Shown here piece by piece: positions 19,753 to 28,063 of a stretch of 64,000 nucleotides of DNA; the first letter of the stretch is position 1, and each line of letters begins with the position of its first letter. The notes below the pieces were generated by a model, which saw nothing but the letters and a program-made list of their open reading frames with translations, did no database searches and was not told where the DNA came from. Origin of the DNA: Propionivibrio dicarboxylicus (GTDB lineage Bacteria; Pseudomonadota; Gammaproteobacteria; Burkholderiales; Rhodocyclaceae); assembly GCF_900099695.1 (NCBI RefSeq), contig NZ_FNCY01000019.1, positions 21,102 through 85,101 of the forward strand, read 5' to 3'. A program made the position numbers and the translations under genes.

Positions 19753-21954
19753 TCAGGCCGCTACCGGCCGGGCCAGGCGCAAATAGGAACGCTCGATATC
19801 GCTGCAGTGCCGGATCAGCGCCGGAATGTCGAGAATCATGCCGACATCGCCGTTGCCGATGATCGTCGACCCCGACACCGCCGGCACCTCCGCGAACAAG
19901 GGCCCGAGCGGCTTGATGACCGTCTGGCACTTGCCGTAGATGCGATCGACGACGAGCCCGGCGCGCCGACTGCCGAAACGCACGACGATGATGCGCGGAC
20001 GCGGATGCGCCGGGCCTTCCTCGCCGAAGACATCGCGCAGGCGGATGAAGGGCAGAGGCTCGCCGCGCTGCTCGAAGTAGGCTGAATCGCCGATGTCGGG
20101 CGGCAGTTCGATGCACTCGACGACCATGTCGAGCGGGATGATGAAGTGCGAACTGCCGACGCCGACATGGAAGCCATCGATGATCGCCAGCGTCAGCGGC
20201 AGGCACAGGCGCATCGTCGTGCTCTGGCCGGGCACCGACTCGATATCGAGCGTGCCGCGCAGCGCCTCGATGTTGCTGCGCACGACGTCCATGCCGACGC
20301 CCCGCCCCGACAGGTTGGTGATCTTTTCTGCCGTCGAGAATCCCGGCGCCAGGATCAGCCGATAGACATCCTGATCGGAGAGAATCGCCTCGGGCGAGAT
20401 CAATCCCTGCTCCACCGCCTTCTTGAAGATGCGCTCGCGGTCGAGCCCGCCGCCGTCGTCCTTGACTTCAATGTTGATGCTGCCGGACTCGTGGTAGGCG
20501 TTGAGTTCGACCGTGCCGACCTCGGGCTTGCCGCGGGCGCGGCGGACCTCGGCCGACTCGATGCCGTGATCCATCGAATTGCGCACCAGATGCATGAGCG
20601 GATCGCCGATCTTCTCGACCATCGACTTGTCGAGTTCGGCCTCGGCGCCGTGGATGCGCAGCTCGATCTGTTTGCCCAGTTCCTTCGAGACATCGCGGAC
20701 GACGCGCGGGAAGCGCGAGAACACCTCGCCGATCGCGACCATGCGCAGGCGCAGCGCCATGTCGCGAATATCCTCGACGAGCGAGAGCAGGAGATCGGCC
20801 GATTCGAGCAGGTCGGGCTTGTCGAGCCGGCCGATCTGGGCGTGCGTGCCAACGCCGGCGATGACCAGCTCGCCGACGCGGTCGATCAGCGCGTCGAGAC
20901 GTTCGGCCGGGACCTTGACGCTCTTCGACTCGACATTGCGCCGTTCCTCGGCGTGGATCTGCTTCTTGACGGCCGCCTCGACCACCGTCGGCGGCACGGC
21001 ACCCTGTTCGACCAGGATTTCGCCGATACGCGCCGGCGTCTCGGCGCGCCGCTGCTCGGCCAGCGCCTGTTCGAGCTCCTTGGCGGTAACCGACCCGCAG
21101 GCCACGAGAATTTCGCCGATGCGCGAAACGTCGCCGTGCAGGGCCTCGATCTGGTTGAGGAATTCGGCGATGCGACTCTGCGGCGGCAGGATGAGAATCT
21201 GCGAATTGTCCTGGACGAACTCGAAGACACCCTCGATCTCGGCCTTGCTCGCCGAACTGATCAGCGACACCTCGAAGCCGAGATAACAGATCTCCGGATC
21301 GGCGCCGTCGAAATCGGGCAACTGGTCGGTGATCGTCTCGATATGGGCGATCTTGCCGTACTGGTTGAGGTAATTGATGAAGGCCAGCGGGTCCATGCCA
21401 TCCTGCAACACGCCCTCGCCGAAACGCAGGGACAGGTGCCAGTGATCGGCGGCCATCACGGCGCTGCCGTCCTCGTCCCGCTCCGGTTCGGCCGCAGTCT
21501 CCTGCGCCGGCGCCGGCGTCGTCGCCACCGGGCCGCCGGGCGCCGGGCCGCCAGGTGCCTGGCCCAGCACGCCCTGCAATTCGACGATCAGGGCGTCGCT
21601 GCGCGCCACCGGCATCTCGCTGTGCTCGGCGACCGCCACGATCAGGTTCGAGATATGGTCCTGGCATTCGAGCAGCAAGGTGATCAGGGCGCTGTCGAAC
21701 TGCAGGCTGCCCTTGCGCAGGCGGTCGAGCACGTTCTCGACGACGTGGGTGAAGCGGACCACCTCGTCGAGTCCGAACAGGCCGCCCGAGCCCTTGATCG
21801 TATGGGCACAACGGAACAGCGCGTTGAGGTCTTCCTCGTCGCAGGCAGCCTCCTCGGCCCGCAGCAGGATCGCCTCCATCTGATCGAGCAGTTCCCGCGC
21901 CTCCTCCATGAAGGCGCCGAGCGCTTGCGACAGGTCAATGCTGGAATCCGCCAT
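19753..21954 (-). CDS. cheA: chemotaxis histidine kinase CheA with MshEN-like insert
   Basis: 733 aa from the ATG at 21952-21954. Order: Hpt 1-115 with phospho-acceptor H51 in AHTIKGSGG; a P2-like domain around 150-265 (W-HLSLRFGEG, GMDPLAFINYL, CYLGFEVSL); two 24-residue repeats at 278-301 and 309-332, each starting RIGEILV and ending Q; then dimerisation, HATPase with HLVRNSMDHGIES, DDGGGLDRER and GRGVGMDVVRS, and a C-terminal CheW-like domain. It phosphorylates CheY and CheB in the leftward cluster. Genes for CheY and a STAS protein precede it; MCPs follow. The duplicated motif is described separately because it matches the c-di-GMP-binding MshEN consensus. Confidence 0.95.
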   Translation of the reverse strand: MADSSIDLSQALGAFMEEARELLDQMEAILLRAEEAACDEEDLNALFRCAHTIKGSGGLFGLDEVVRFTHVVENVLDRLRKGSLQFDSALITLLLECQDHISNLIVAVAEHSEMPVARSDALIVELQGVLGQAPGGPAPGGPVATTPAPAQETAAEPERDEDGSAVMAADHWHLSLRFGEGVLQDGMDPLAFINYLNQYGKIAHIETITDQLPDFDGADPEICYLGFEVSLISSASKAEIEGVFEFVQDNSQILILPPQSRIAEFLNQIEALHGDVSRIGEILVACGSVTAKELEQALAEQRRAETPARIGEILVEQGAVPPTVVEAAVKKQIHAEERRNVESKSVKVPAERLDALIDRVGELVIAGVGTHAQIGRLDKPDLLESADLLLSLVEDIRDMALRLRMVAIGEVFSRFPRVVRDVSKELGKQIELRIHGAEAELDKSMVEKIGDPLMHLVRNSMDHGIESAEVRRARGKPEVGTVELNAYHESGSINIEVKDDGGGLDRERIFKKAVEQGLISPEAILSDQDVYRLILAPGFSTAEKITNLSGRGVGMDVVRSNIEALRGTLDIESVPGQSTTMRLCLPLTLAIIDGFHVGVGSSHFIIPLDMVVECIELPPDIGDSAYFEQRGEPLPFIRLRDVFGEEGPAHPRPRIIVVRFGSRRAGLVVDRIYGKCQTVIKPLGPLFAEVPAVSGSTIIGNGDVGMILDIPALIRHCSDIERSYLRLARPVAA
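20959..21123 (-). repeat. tandem MshEN-like motif inside CheA (left cluster)
   Basis: Codes for CheA residues 278-332. Motif 1 begins RIGEILVACG and ends ALAEQ; motif 2 begins RIGEILVEQG and ends AVKKQ. Both are exactly 24 residues and are separated by 7. They match the RLGxxLVxxG...L..AL..Q pattern of the MshEN domain of type II secretion and pilus ATPases, where two such motifs 5 residues apart bind c-di-GMP. Confidence 0.65.
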
Positions 21955-21964
21955 GGCGTTCTCC

Positions 21965-22279
21965 TCAGGATTCGACGGCAGCGAGGTACAGCGGATCGCC
22001 GAGCGCGCTGCCAAGATTGGCGAGATCGACAAGCCGCAGCACCGCCGGCGGATGATTGACGAACTGCACCGTCTTGCCCGGATAGCGCTTGGCAATCAAC
22101 ATCAGTTGCAGCCCGGCCGTATCCATCTCGGTGACCCCGGTCAGATCGATTTCCAGTGCATCGACCGCGACCAGTTCGCTGGCCAGCGCCGTCTTGAGTT
22201 CGCCGACGGTATAGATCGTCAGTTCGCCCGTCAGCCTGGCCGACGACTGTGTCCCATCCCTCTGAAACTCGAGTCCCAT
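21965..22279 (-). CDS. STAS-domain protein
   Basis: 104 aa, a single STAS fold (LTGELTIYTVGELKTAL, then EIDLTGVTEMDTAGLQLM). In SpoIIAA-type anti-anti-sigma factors the residue after the D of the DS/DT motif is the phosphorylated Ser; here it is Thr (MDTAGLQ). It lies between cheY (7 bp upstream) and cheA (10 bp downstream), so it is co-transcribed with the chemosensory core. STAS genes in che clusters often act as adaptors or partners of phosphatases; the role here is unknown. A close paralog occupies the same relative place in the rightward cluster. Confidence 0.88.
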   Translation of the reverse strand: MGLEFQRDGTQSSARLTGELTIYTVGELKTALASELVAVDALEIDLTGVTEMDTAGLQLMLIAKRYPGKTVQFVNHPPAVLRLVDLANLGSALGDPLYLAAVES

Positions 22280-22286
22280 GATCGCC

Positions 22287-22652
22287 TCACATCAACAGTT
22301 TGGAGACCACCGCCAGCATCTGCTGCGGCTGGAAGGGCTTGACGACCCAGGCCTTGGCGCCGGCCTCCTGCCCGGCCTTCTTCTTTTCCTCGGCCCCTTC
22401 GGTCGTCAGCATGACCACCGGCACGAACTTGTAGGCCGGCAGTTTCTTCATTTCCCGGACGAAGGTGATGCCGTCCATATTCGGCATATTGACGTCGCTG
22501 ATGACGAGATGAATCTTGCGTCCATCGAGCTTGGCCAGGGCATCCTTGCCATCGACGGCTTCGATCACGTCGTAGCTGTTGCCCTTCAGCGCCATGCTGA
22601 CGACCTGCCGCATCGAGGTCGAGTCATCGACAATCAGAATGGTCTTGTTCAT
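22287..22652 (-). CDS. cheY: CheY-type single-domain response regulator
   Basis: 121 aa, REC only. Active-site residues are present: the acidic pair in LIVDDSTSMRQ (D9/D10), phospho-acceptor in LVISDVNMPNMDG, Thr in VVMLTTEG and Lys in VVKPFQPQQ. The sequence is of the CheY kind that sits beside cheA in many proteobacteria. It is followed by the STAS gene and preceded by the MCP/CheZ-like gene. Confidence 0.93.
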   Translation of the reverse strand: MNKTILIVDDSTSMRQVVSMALKGNSYDVIEAVDGKDALAKLDGRKIHLVISDVNMPNMDGITFVREMKKLPAYKFVPVVMLTTEGAEEKKKAGQEAGAKAWVVKPFQPQQMLAVVSKLLM

Positions 22653-22683
22653 GCGTGTTCCCCCCTGCTAAAAATTCCATCAA

Positions 22684-23847
22684 TCAGAAGAATGTGACTT
22701 CGGACTCGGCGACTGCGCCATGCGCACCCGGATGGGCGTGGTCGTGCTGCTCGATCGTGGTGTACATGCGCTCGATCTCGGCAATCCACGCCGACACGTC
22801 GATCGGCACCGGAACACCGGCAGCGGACACGCTCGCTTCGTCGCGCTCGACCCGTTCCCGGAGCCGGTGAATACCGGAGACGACGGCATGAAGAATCTGG
22901 CTGACGCGATCCTGGAACTGCAGATGCACCATCACCGCCTCGATATGCTCGCGTACTTGCAGGCTACCGGCACTCATCCGTTCGGCATCCTCGCTGAGCT
23001 GACGGACCAGACCGCCGATGCGTTCGAGTACCGAGTGGATCGTCGTGCCGGAATCGTTCATCAGCGCGGTGTTCTGTGCCGACAAGTTCGACGCCGTGGT
23101 CAGCGCCGCCAGCGTCGCCTGGCTGACGGCATTGACCTTGACCTGGATTTCCTGCCCGAGCTTCCCGGACTGGCTCGACAGCTTGCGCACCTCATCGGCC
23201 ACCACCGCGAACCCCCGCCCGGCCTCACCGGCGCGCGCCGCTTCGATGGCGGCGTTGAGCGCCAGCAGATTGGTCTGCTTGGCGATGTCGGCGACGCCTT
23301 CGGCCATGCGCTTGAGATCCTCATTGACGCCCGACAGCGCGTTGAACTGGTCGAACATCGGCTTTTGCGCCGCGAAGGCCTGCTCCAGACGTTCGAGCAT
23401 ATGCACGAGTTCGCCGCGGGCGCCGTCGAGCACACCGACCACGCCCTGCTCGGACTCGGTCTGGTGCCGGTCGAGCATCTGGCGCAGTTCCGCCAGGATC
23501 GCACCGAAGCCCTGCGTCAGTTCGCTACCGGCCGTTTCAGTCTGCAGGCGGGCGATATCGACGTGTTTGGCCCAGCGCACCATCGACGCTTCCGACGCCG
23601 CGTGCAAGCTGCTGACATACGGCAGCAGATCGGGAGCATCGCCCGGCGTGCCGGCCTCCGGCGCCGCCGCCTGCGTCGGGCGATGCTCCAGCACCGACAC
23701 CACGGCCATGGCGCCGACGAGCCCGGCGGCGAGCGCCAGGCCGAGCGTCAAGGACGCCTGGCTCCACACCAGCAGGCCGCCGCCTGCCACCGCGACGGCC
23801 ATCGACCCCCAGCGCACCCGCTTCAACAGCGATTCAGGCTCGTTCAT
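22684..23847 (-). CDS. membrane MCP-like protein with CheZ-like FQDxxxQ motif
   Basis: 387 aa. Two closely spaced hydrophobic helices at about 12-30 and 33-52 anchor it with almost no periplasmic part. The cytoplasmic part contains a shortened MCP signalling core ([38 protein letters not shown]). Downstream is [11 protein letters not shown], with D313 and Q317 spaced as the catalytic Asp/Gln of CheZ (FQDLTGQ in the enterobacterial protein). The last residues are ESEVTFF. It overlaps the upstream response regulator by 4 bp and directly precedes cheY. I propose a receptor-phosphatase hybrid acting on CheY-P; this is inference from motif and position. A paralog is at 32443-33744. Confidence 0.8.
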   Translation of the reverse strand: MNEPESLLKRVRWGSMAVAVAGGGLLVWSQASLTLGLALAAGLVGAMAVVSVLEHRPTQAAAPEAGTPGDAPDLLPYVSSLHAASEASMVRWAKHVDIARLQTETAGSELTQGFGAILAELRQMLDRHQTESEQGVVGVLDGARGELVHMLERLEQAFAAQKPMFDQFNALSGVNEDLKRMAEGVADIAKQTNLLALNAAIEAARAGEAGRGFAVVADEVRKLSSQSGKLGQEIQVKVNAVSQATLAALTTASNLSAQNTALMNDSGTTIHSVLERIGGLVRQLSEDAERMSAGSLQVREHIEAVMVHLQFQDRVSQILHAVVSGIHRLRERVERDEASVSAAGVPVPIDVSAWIAEIERMYTTIEQHDHAHPGAHGAVAESEVTFF

Positions 23848-24281
23848 GTCGCCTCCCGTTCTTCGGCCGCACCGATCGTCGTCCGCGTCGCGCCGGCGGC
23901 TTCCTCGGCCGGCGCGAACAGGCGCAGCTGAAGCTCACCCAGCACCCCGAGAAAGGTATCGATATCGCGCGATTTATCGAAGAAATAATCGGCGCCCAGG
24001 TCCAGGCAACGGGCGCGATATTCGGCATCGCCGTAATTGGTGAGAACGATGATGATCACATCGGGCAGCCGCGCCTTGACGTAATCCAGAACTGACAGAC
24101 CGCTGCCGCCGCGCAAGCGCAGGTCCAGCACGACGACATCCGGACGCTGCTGATCGACGCGCAAACGGGCATCAAGCTCCGTATCGGCCTCAGCCACGAT
24201 CTCACAGCCCGGGATGGCGCGGATCATGCCACGCAGCCGCTCCCGGAGCAGTCTCGAATCCTCGACAAGTAAGAGTTTCAT
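23844..24281 (-). CDS. single-domain response regulator with C-terminal extension
   Basis: 145 aa starting at the ATG 24279-24281. REC domain with [14 protein letters not shown], the acceptor Asp in [13 protein letters not shown], a Thr in IVLTNYGD and Lys in FFDKSRDID. About 25 Ala/Glu-rich residues follow the domain. The G-G-S-G after the acceptor and the FFDKS loop are typical of NarL-type receivers, but there is no HTH. It overlaps the MCP/CheZ-like gene by 4 bp (ATGA), so it is first in the che operon proper. Confidence 0.88.
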   Translation of the reverse strand: MKLLLVEDSRLLRERLRGMIRAIPGCEIVAEADTELDARLRVDQQRPDVVVLDLRLRGGSGLSVLDYVKARLPDVIIIVLTNYGDAEYRARCLDLGADYFFDKSRDIDTFLGVLGELQLRLFAPAEEAAGATRTTIGAAEEREAT

Positions 24282-24347
24282 GCTTGCACCCGCCAACACC
24301 TTTCGACACGATGGGAGCAGTGTGCCGGGCGAGCGCACGCGACGAAA

Positions 24348-24388
24348 CCGGCCGGCGGCGACAGCGCCTGTCGGCCCCCGCCGGCCGG
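24348..24388 (-). terminator. long GC-rich hairpin between NarL-type regulator and che operon
   Basis: An outer 11-bp stem (CCGGCCGGCGG / CCGCCGGCCGG) encloses a perfect inner stem CGACAG-CGC-CTGTCG, with a 4-base bulge. On the minus strand it is followed by TTTCG. It may end or attenuate the upstream two-component transcript before the che operon; the U-run is short. Confidence 0.55.
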
Positions 24389-24428
24389 CGTGTAGGAATC
24401 GGACTACAGCACGGGAACCGGCCGGGGT

Positions 24429-25076
24429 TCAGCCTGGCGGCACATCCTCGAAGAGCGCGTGGCGGACACCGTAGCGCACCAGTTCGGCGACGCTGGTCAT
24501 GCCCATCTTCTGAAACAGGCGCGTCTTGTAGGTGCTCACCGTTTTCGGGCTCAGGTTGAGGCGCTGGGCGATCTCGACGACGCCGTCACCGGCCGCCAGC
24601 TGGCGAAAGATCTGGAACTCGCGGTCGGACAAGCTTTCGTGCGGCGCCCGGTCATCCTTGACGATGAGGCCGTAGGCCAGTTCGCCGGCCACTTCCGGGC
24701 TGATGAAATGGCCGCCGGCGGCGACCTTGCGGATGGCGCTGATCAATTGGGCCGAGGCGCTGTCCTTGCACAGATAGCCCGCCGCACCGGCGCGAATCGT
24801 GCGGATCGCATACTCGTCTTCCTTGTACATGCTGAGGATGAGGATCGGCAGTCGCGGCGCCTCGGCGCGAATCTGCCGGATCAGATCGACGCCGCTGCGT
24901 CCCGGCATCGACATGTCGAGCAGCAGGATGTCCCAGCCGCCTTCGCGCACCCGCGCCAGCGTCTCGAAACCGTCGCCCGCCTCGCCTTTCACCGCCATGT
25001 CGCGGCTGGCCGCGAGAATCTGCTTCAGCCCCTCGCGCACAAGCGTGTGGTCATCGGCAATCAGGATCCGGATCAT
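24429..25076 (-). CDS. NarL/FixJ-family response regulator with LuxR HTH
   Basis: 215 aa. REC domain (ILIADDHTLVREGL, LLLDMSMPGRSG, LSMYKEDEYA, YLCKDS) and C-terminal LuxR-type helix-turn-helix (LSDREFQIFRQLAAGDGVVE followed by IAQRLNLSPKTVSTYKTRLFQKM). Its start overlaps the stop of the upstream REC-kinase by 4 bp, so the pair is almost surely cognate. NarL-type regulators bind short inverted repeats; the palindromes at 26298-26309 and 31915-31926 are possible targets, which is speculation. Confidence 0.93.
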   Translation of the reverse strand: MIRILIADDHTLVREGLKQILAASRDMAVKGEAGDGFETLARVREGGWDILLLDMSMPGRSGVDLIRQIRAEAPRLPILILSMYKEDEYAIRTIRAGAAGYLCKDSASAQLISAIRKVAAGGHFISPEVAGELAYGLIVKDDRAPHESLSDREFQIFRQLAAGDGVVEIAQRLNLSPKTVSTYKTRLFQKMGMTSVAELVRYGVRHALFEDVPPG

Positions 25077-26170
25077 GCCGCCCCCCCGCCCGACCTCGGG
25101 AGACGCACCTCGATATGCGTGCCGCGTCCCGGCGCGCTGTCGATCGTCACCGTCCCGCGCAGCAGGCTGACGCGTTCGCGGATGCCGACGATGCCGAACG
25201 ACTGGCGCGTCTCGGTCGGTTCCGGCGGCAGCCCGCGCCCGTCATCGGCAATCGTCACGAGGAGATCGCCGTCGCGCTCGTCGAGCGCGACCATCGCGTG
25301 ACTCGCCTCGGCATGGCGGGCGATATTGGTCAGCGCCTCCTGCACGATGCGGAAGATCGCCGTCGACATCGGCTCGTCGAGGCCGAAATCCTCACACGAC
25401 AGGGACAGATCGCAGAGGATCCCGAACTGCCGCGAGAAGCGCCGCGCATAGCTCGCCAACGCCGCCTCGAGGCCGAGATCGTCGAGCATGCCGGGCCGCA
25501 GGTCCTCGCAGATGCGCCGCACCGAATCGACCGTCGTGTTGAGCATCGTGTCGATCGTCGCCAGGCGTTCGGCGATCATCGGATCGCGCGTGGACAAACT
25601 GGTCGTCAGCGCGTTGAAATCGATGCGCAGCGCCGTCAGGCTCTGGCCCAGTTCGTCGTGCAATTCGCGGGCGAAGCGGCGCCGGTCTTCCTCGCGCACG
25701 CGCAACAGGAACTCCGACAGGCGGCGCAGATGCGCTTCGCTCGCCTCAAGTTCGCGCGTCCGCTGGGCGACCCGCTGTTCGAGATGGCGGCGAATGCGGA
25801 ACAGATTGGCGTGGGCACGCGCCCGGCCAAGCACCTCGCCGACGAAAAATGGCTTGCCGACATAGTCCACACCGCCGGCATCGAACGCGGCAATGCGATC
25901 GGCCTGACTGTCGGACGCACTGACAAAGATCACCGGTATGTCGCCGGTCTTTGGGTCGGCCTTGAGCCGCCGGCAGACCTCATAGCCGTCCATGACCGGC
26001 ATATATACGTCGAGCATGATGAGATCGAGCGTTTCCCGCGCCACGATCTCCAGCGCGGCCGGACCGGATTGCGCGCTCCAGACCCGAAAGCCGTCCTGTT
26101 CCAGGATGGACTGCAGCAGGACAAGATTGTCGCTGTTGTCATCGACGATGAGAACGGCTGTCGAGTCCAT
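25073..26170 (-). CDS. receiver-histidine kinase (HisKA_3/NarX type)
   Basis: 365 aa, soluble. REC 1-120 (LIVDDNSDNLVLL, LIMLDVYMPVMDG, KPFFVGE), a coiled coil with ERRVAQRTRELEASEAHLRR-like sequence (about 125-155), the HisKA_3 phosphorylation helix RRRFARELHDELGQSLTALR (His in ELHDE), and an HATPase domain with TNIARHAEASHAMV, DDGRGLPPEP and FGIVGIRERVSLLRG. No sensor domain: input must come through phosphorylation of its own receiver, perhaps by CheA or a partner kinase. It heads the leftward block and is divergent from the Hpt gene. Confidence 0.92.
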   Translation of the reverse strand: MDSTAVLIVDDNSDNLVLLQSILEQDGFRVWSAQSGPAALEIVARETLDLIMLDVYMPVMDGYEVCRRLKADPKTGDIPVIFVSASDSQADRIAAFDAGGVDYVGKPFFVGEVLGRARAHANLFRIRRHLEQRVAQRTRELEASEAHLRRLSEFLLRVREEDRRRFARELHDELGQSLTALRIDFNALTTSLSTRDPMIAERLATIDTMLNTTVDSVRRICEDLRPGMLDDLGLEAALASYARRFSRQFGILCDLSLSCEDFGLDEPMSTAIFRIVQEALTNIARHAEASHAMVALDERDGDLLVTIADDGRGLPPEPTETRQSFGIVGIRERVSLLRGTVTIDSAPGRGTHIEVRLPRSGGGAA

Positions 26171-26297
26171 CAGCCGCTCACCGCACGGGACCGGTTGGGA
26201 AAGGCCAGGGCAGCGGGCATCGAATCATCACGTCATCATTTAATCAAAACGCCTACTTTATGCAAGGAGCGTCAGGAGTCAACTGCTTTGGCGGGCC

Positions 26298-26342
26298 AAC
26301 TACGTAGTTTCCGCAAAAAGTTGCAGAAATTACGGATGCACA
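26298..26342 (+). promoter_or_regulatory. shared che upstream element, copy A
   Basis: Contains the perfect palindrome AACTACGTAGTT, then the near inverted repeat CCGCAA-n4-TTGCAG, then ACGGATGCACA. The same three blocks, in the same order and at the same spacing, occur at 31915-31959. Copy A lies about 120 bp upstream of the Hpt gene, in the divergent gap between the two clusters. Confidence 0.7.
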
Positions 26343-26464
26343 GGGAACGGCGACTCTGGGAGCATGTCGGGAGAGGATCAAAACGTGCGGGGAGGCACGG
26401 GTGCTCTGCGCATACGCGCGACACCGTCGCAACATCCTTTTTGCACGCATCGCTGGAGAATGAA

Positions 26465-26884
26465 ATGAACGAAGTCAAACAGGACGCCGCCGTCCGGCAG
26501 CAGGAGAGCGCCGGCACGACATCGACATCATCCGCGCTGGCATCGCTGCGCCGGATTCGTATCGACGAGGCGCTTGCCCGTTTCGGTGGCGACCAGGAAC
26601 GCTACATCCACTGGCTGATCGAATTCACCGAGCATGGCCCGAATGCCGCGGCGCAGATCCGGCAGGCAATCACCAACGGCACCATCGACGCCGCGACCAA
26701 GCTTGCCCACGCGCTCAAGGGCCGGACCGGCATGCTCGGCATGGGCGAATTGCACGCCATCTGCCAGACGCTCGAACTGGCCTTGCGCAGCGGCGACCCG
26801 CCCCTGATGTGGCTGGAAGAACTGGAAACCGCCGTCGACGAAATGCGCGCGCAGATCACGACGGCACTCGGACCGGGGCGCTGA
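26465..26884 (+). CDS. stand-alone histidine phosphotransfer (Hpt) protein
   Basis: 139 aa from the ATG at 26465, which has GGAGAAT just upstream. After a 28-residue Thr/Ser-rich leader comes an Hpt four-helix domain with the phosphorylatable His in LAHALKGRTGMLG. It probably relays phosphate between a hybrid kinase and a regulator; candidates in this window are the REC-kinase, the REC protein just downstream and the hybrid kinase at 40813-45606. It is the first gene of the rightward block, 36 bp before the REC protein. Confidence 0.88.
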   Translation: MNEVKQDAAVRQQESAGTTSTSSALASLRRIRIDEALARFGGDQERYIHWLIEFTEHGPNAAAQIRQAITNGTIDAATKLAHALKGRTGMLGMGELHAICQTLELALRSGDPPLMWLEELETAVDEMRAQITTALGPGR

Positions 26885-26920
26885 CCCGAACCGATCAACG
26901 CAGAAGGCCTTCCCGACACT

Positions 26921-28048
26921 ATGCCCACATCCTTTTCCGTCTACGTCGTCGATGATGACCCAGTCGTGCTCGAGGTCATTGGTACCATCCTGAAGGACGA
27001 CTGCCGCATCAGCACCTTTACCAGCGTCGAAGACTGCCAGGTGAAGCTGGCCGACGAAAAGCCGGATCTCTTCCTGCTCGACGTCAATTTGCCCGGCCTC
27101 GACGGCTACACCTTCTGCCGCGCGCTCAAGGACGACTTCCCGACGCACCGGATCCCGGTCATCTTCGTCTCCTCGAAGGACACCATCGAGGAGCGCCTGC
27201 AGGGCTACGACGCCGGCGGCGAGGATTTCATCGTCAAGCCCTTCGCCCCCGAGGAACTGCGGCGCAAGGTCAAGGTGGCGCAAGCCCTGATCGCCGACCA
27301 CAAGGCGCTTGCCGGCCAGATCGAGGAAGCCGAGATGCTGTCCTCGCTGATCATGGCCAGCATGGATGAGACGGGCATCCTGCTCCAGTTCATGAGCAAG
27401 CTGATCGGCATGGAAAGCTGCGAGGAAATCGCCGGCGAACTGCTCGAACTGCTGCGCCGCTACCGGCTCGACGGCGTCGTCCAGACCCGCTTCGACGGTG
27501 TCACGGAAACACTCAGCAGCAGCGGCAAGAACATGCCGCTCGAAGTCTCGATCATCGAGCATGTGCGCGACCAGGGGCGCATTTTCGAATTCCGCCGCCG
27601 CAGCGTGCACAACTTCGAACGCGTCACCCTGATGATCAACAACCTGCCGATCGAGGATCCGGACTATTGCGGACGCCTGCGCGACCACCTTTCGGTCGCC
27701 GCCCAGGGCGCCGATTCGCGCCTCAAGGCCATGCAGGCAGAGCAAAGCAGCCGACGGGCACAAATAGCGCTGCTCGGCGCGCTCGACAGCATCGGCGAGA
27801 GCCTGCGCGAGTTGCAGGCGGCCGAGGACGTCAAGTCGACGACCAGTTCGTCCCTGATCGTCGAACTGCAGAAGACCTTGATCGACTCCTTCTACCGCCT
27901 CGGTCTGACCGACAACCAGGAAAAATTCCTGCAGGAACTCGTCGGCGAATTCATGGCGCGCATGGCGGCTCAACTCAACAGCGGGGTCGAGACGCGCGAA
28001 ACGCTGCAGCGCCTGCTGGCGAAGCTGGGGGAACTGCGCGGTCAGTGA
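26921..28048 (+). CDS. response regulator with uncharacterised C-terminal domain
   Basis: 375 aa. REC at 1-120 with VVDDDPVVLEVI, acceptor Asp in LFLLDVNLPGLDGY, FVSSKD and FIVKPFAPEE. The C-terminal 250 residues begin with a helical linker (KALAGQIEEAEMLSSL) and have no motif I can name; the middle (SCEEIAGELLELLRRYRLDG) has the look of a GAF-type fold and the end is coiled-coil. It lies between the Hpt gene and cheD, so it is a plausible acceptor for Hpt. No DNA-binding or enzymatic signature was seen. Confidence 0.85.
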   Translation: MPTSFSVYVVDDDPVVLEVIGTILKDDCRISTFTSVEDCQVKLADEKPDLFLLDVNLPGLDGYTFCRALKDDFPTHRIPVIFVSSKDTIEERLQGYDAGGEDFIVKPFAPEELRRKVKVAQALIADHKALAGQIEEAEMLSSLIMASMDETGILLQFMSKLIGMESCEEIAGELLELLRRYRLDGVVQTRFDGVTETLSSSGKNMPLEVSIIEHVRDQGRIFEFRRRSVHNFERVTLMINNLPIEDPDYCGRLRDHLSVAAQGADSRLKAMQAEQSSRRAQIALLGALDSIGESLRELQAAEDVKSTTSSSLIVELQKTLIDSFYRLGLTDNQEKFLQELVGEFMARMAAQLNSGVETRETLQRLLAKLGELRGQ

Positions 28049-28063
28049 CGCGTGGAGACGCGG

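Noticed and set aside
26298..26330. Sigma54 promoter in the shared che element (because of TTGCA)
   Set aside because: The 24 region does not contain GG at the required distance from the GC of the 12 region in either copy.
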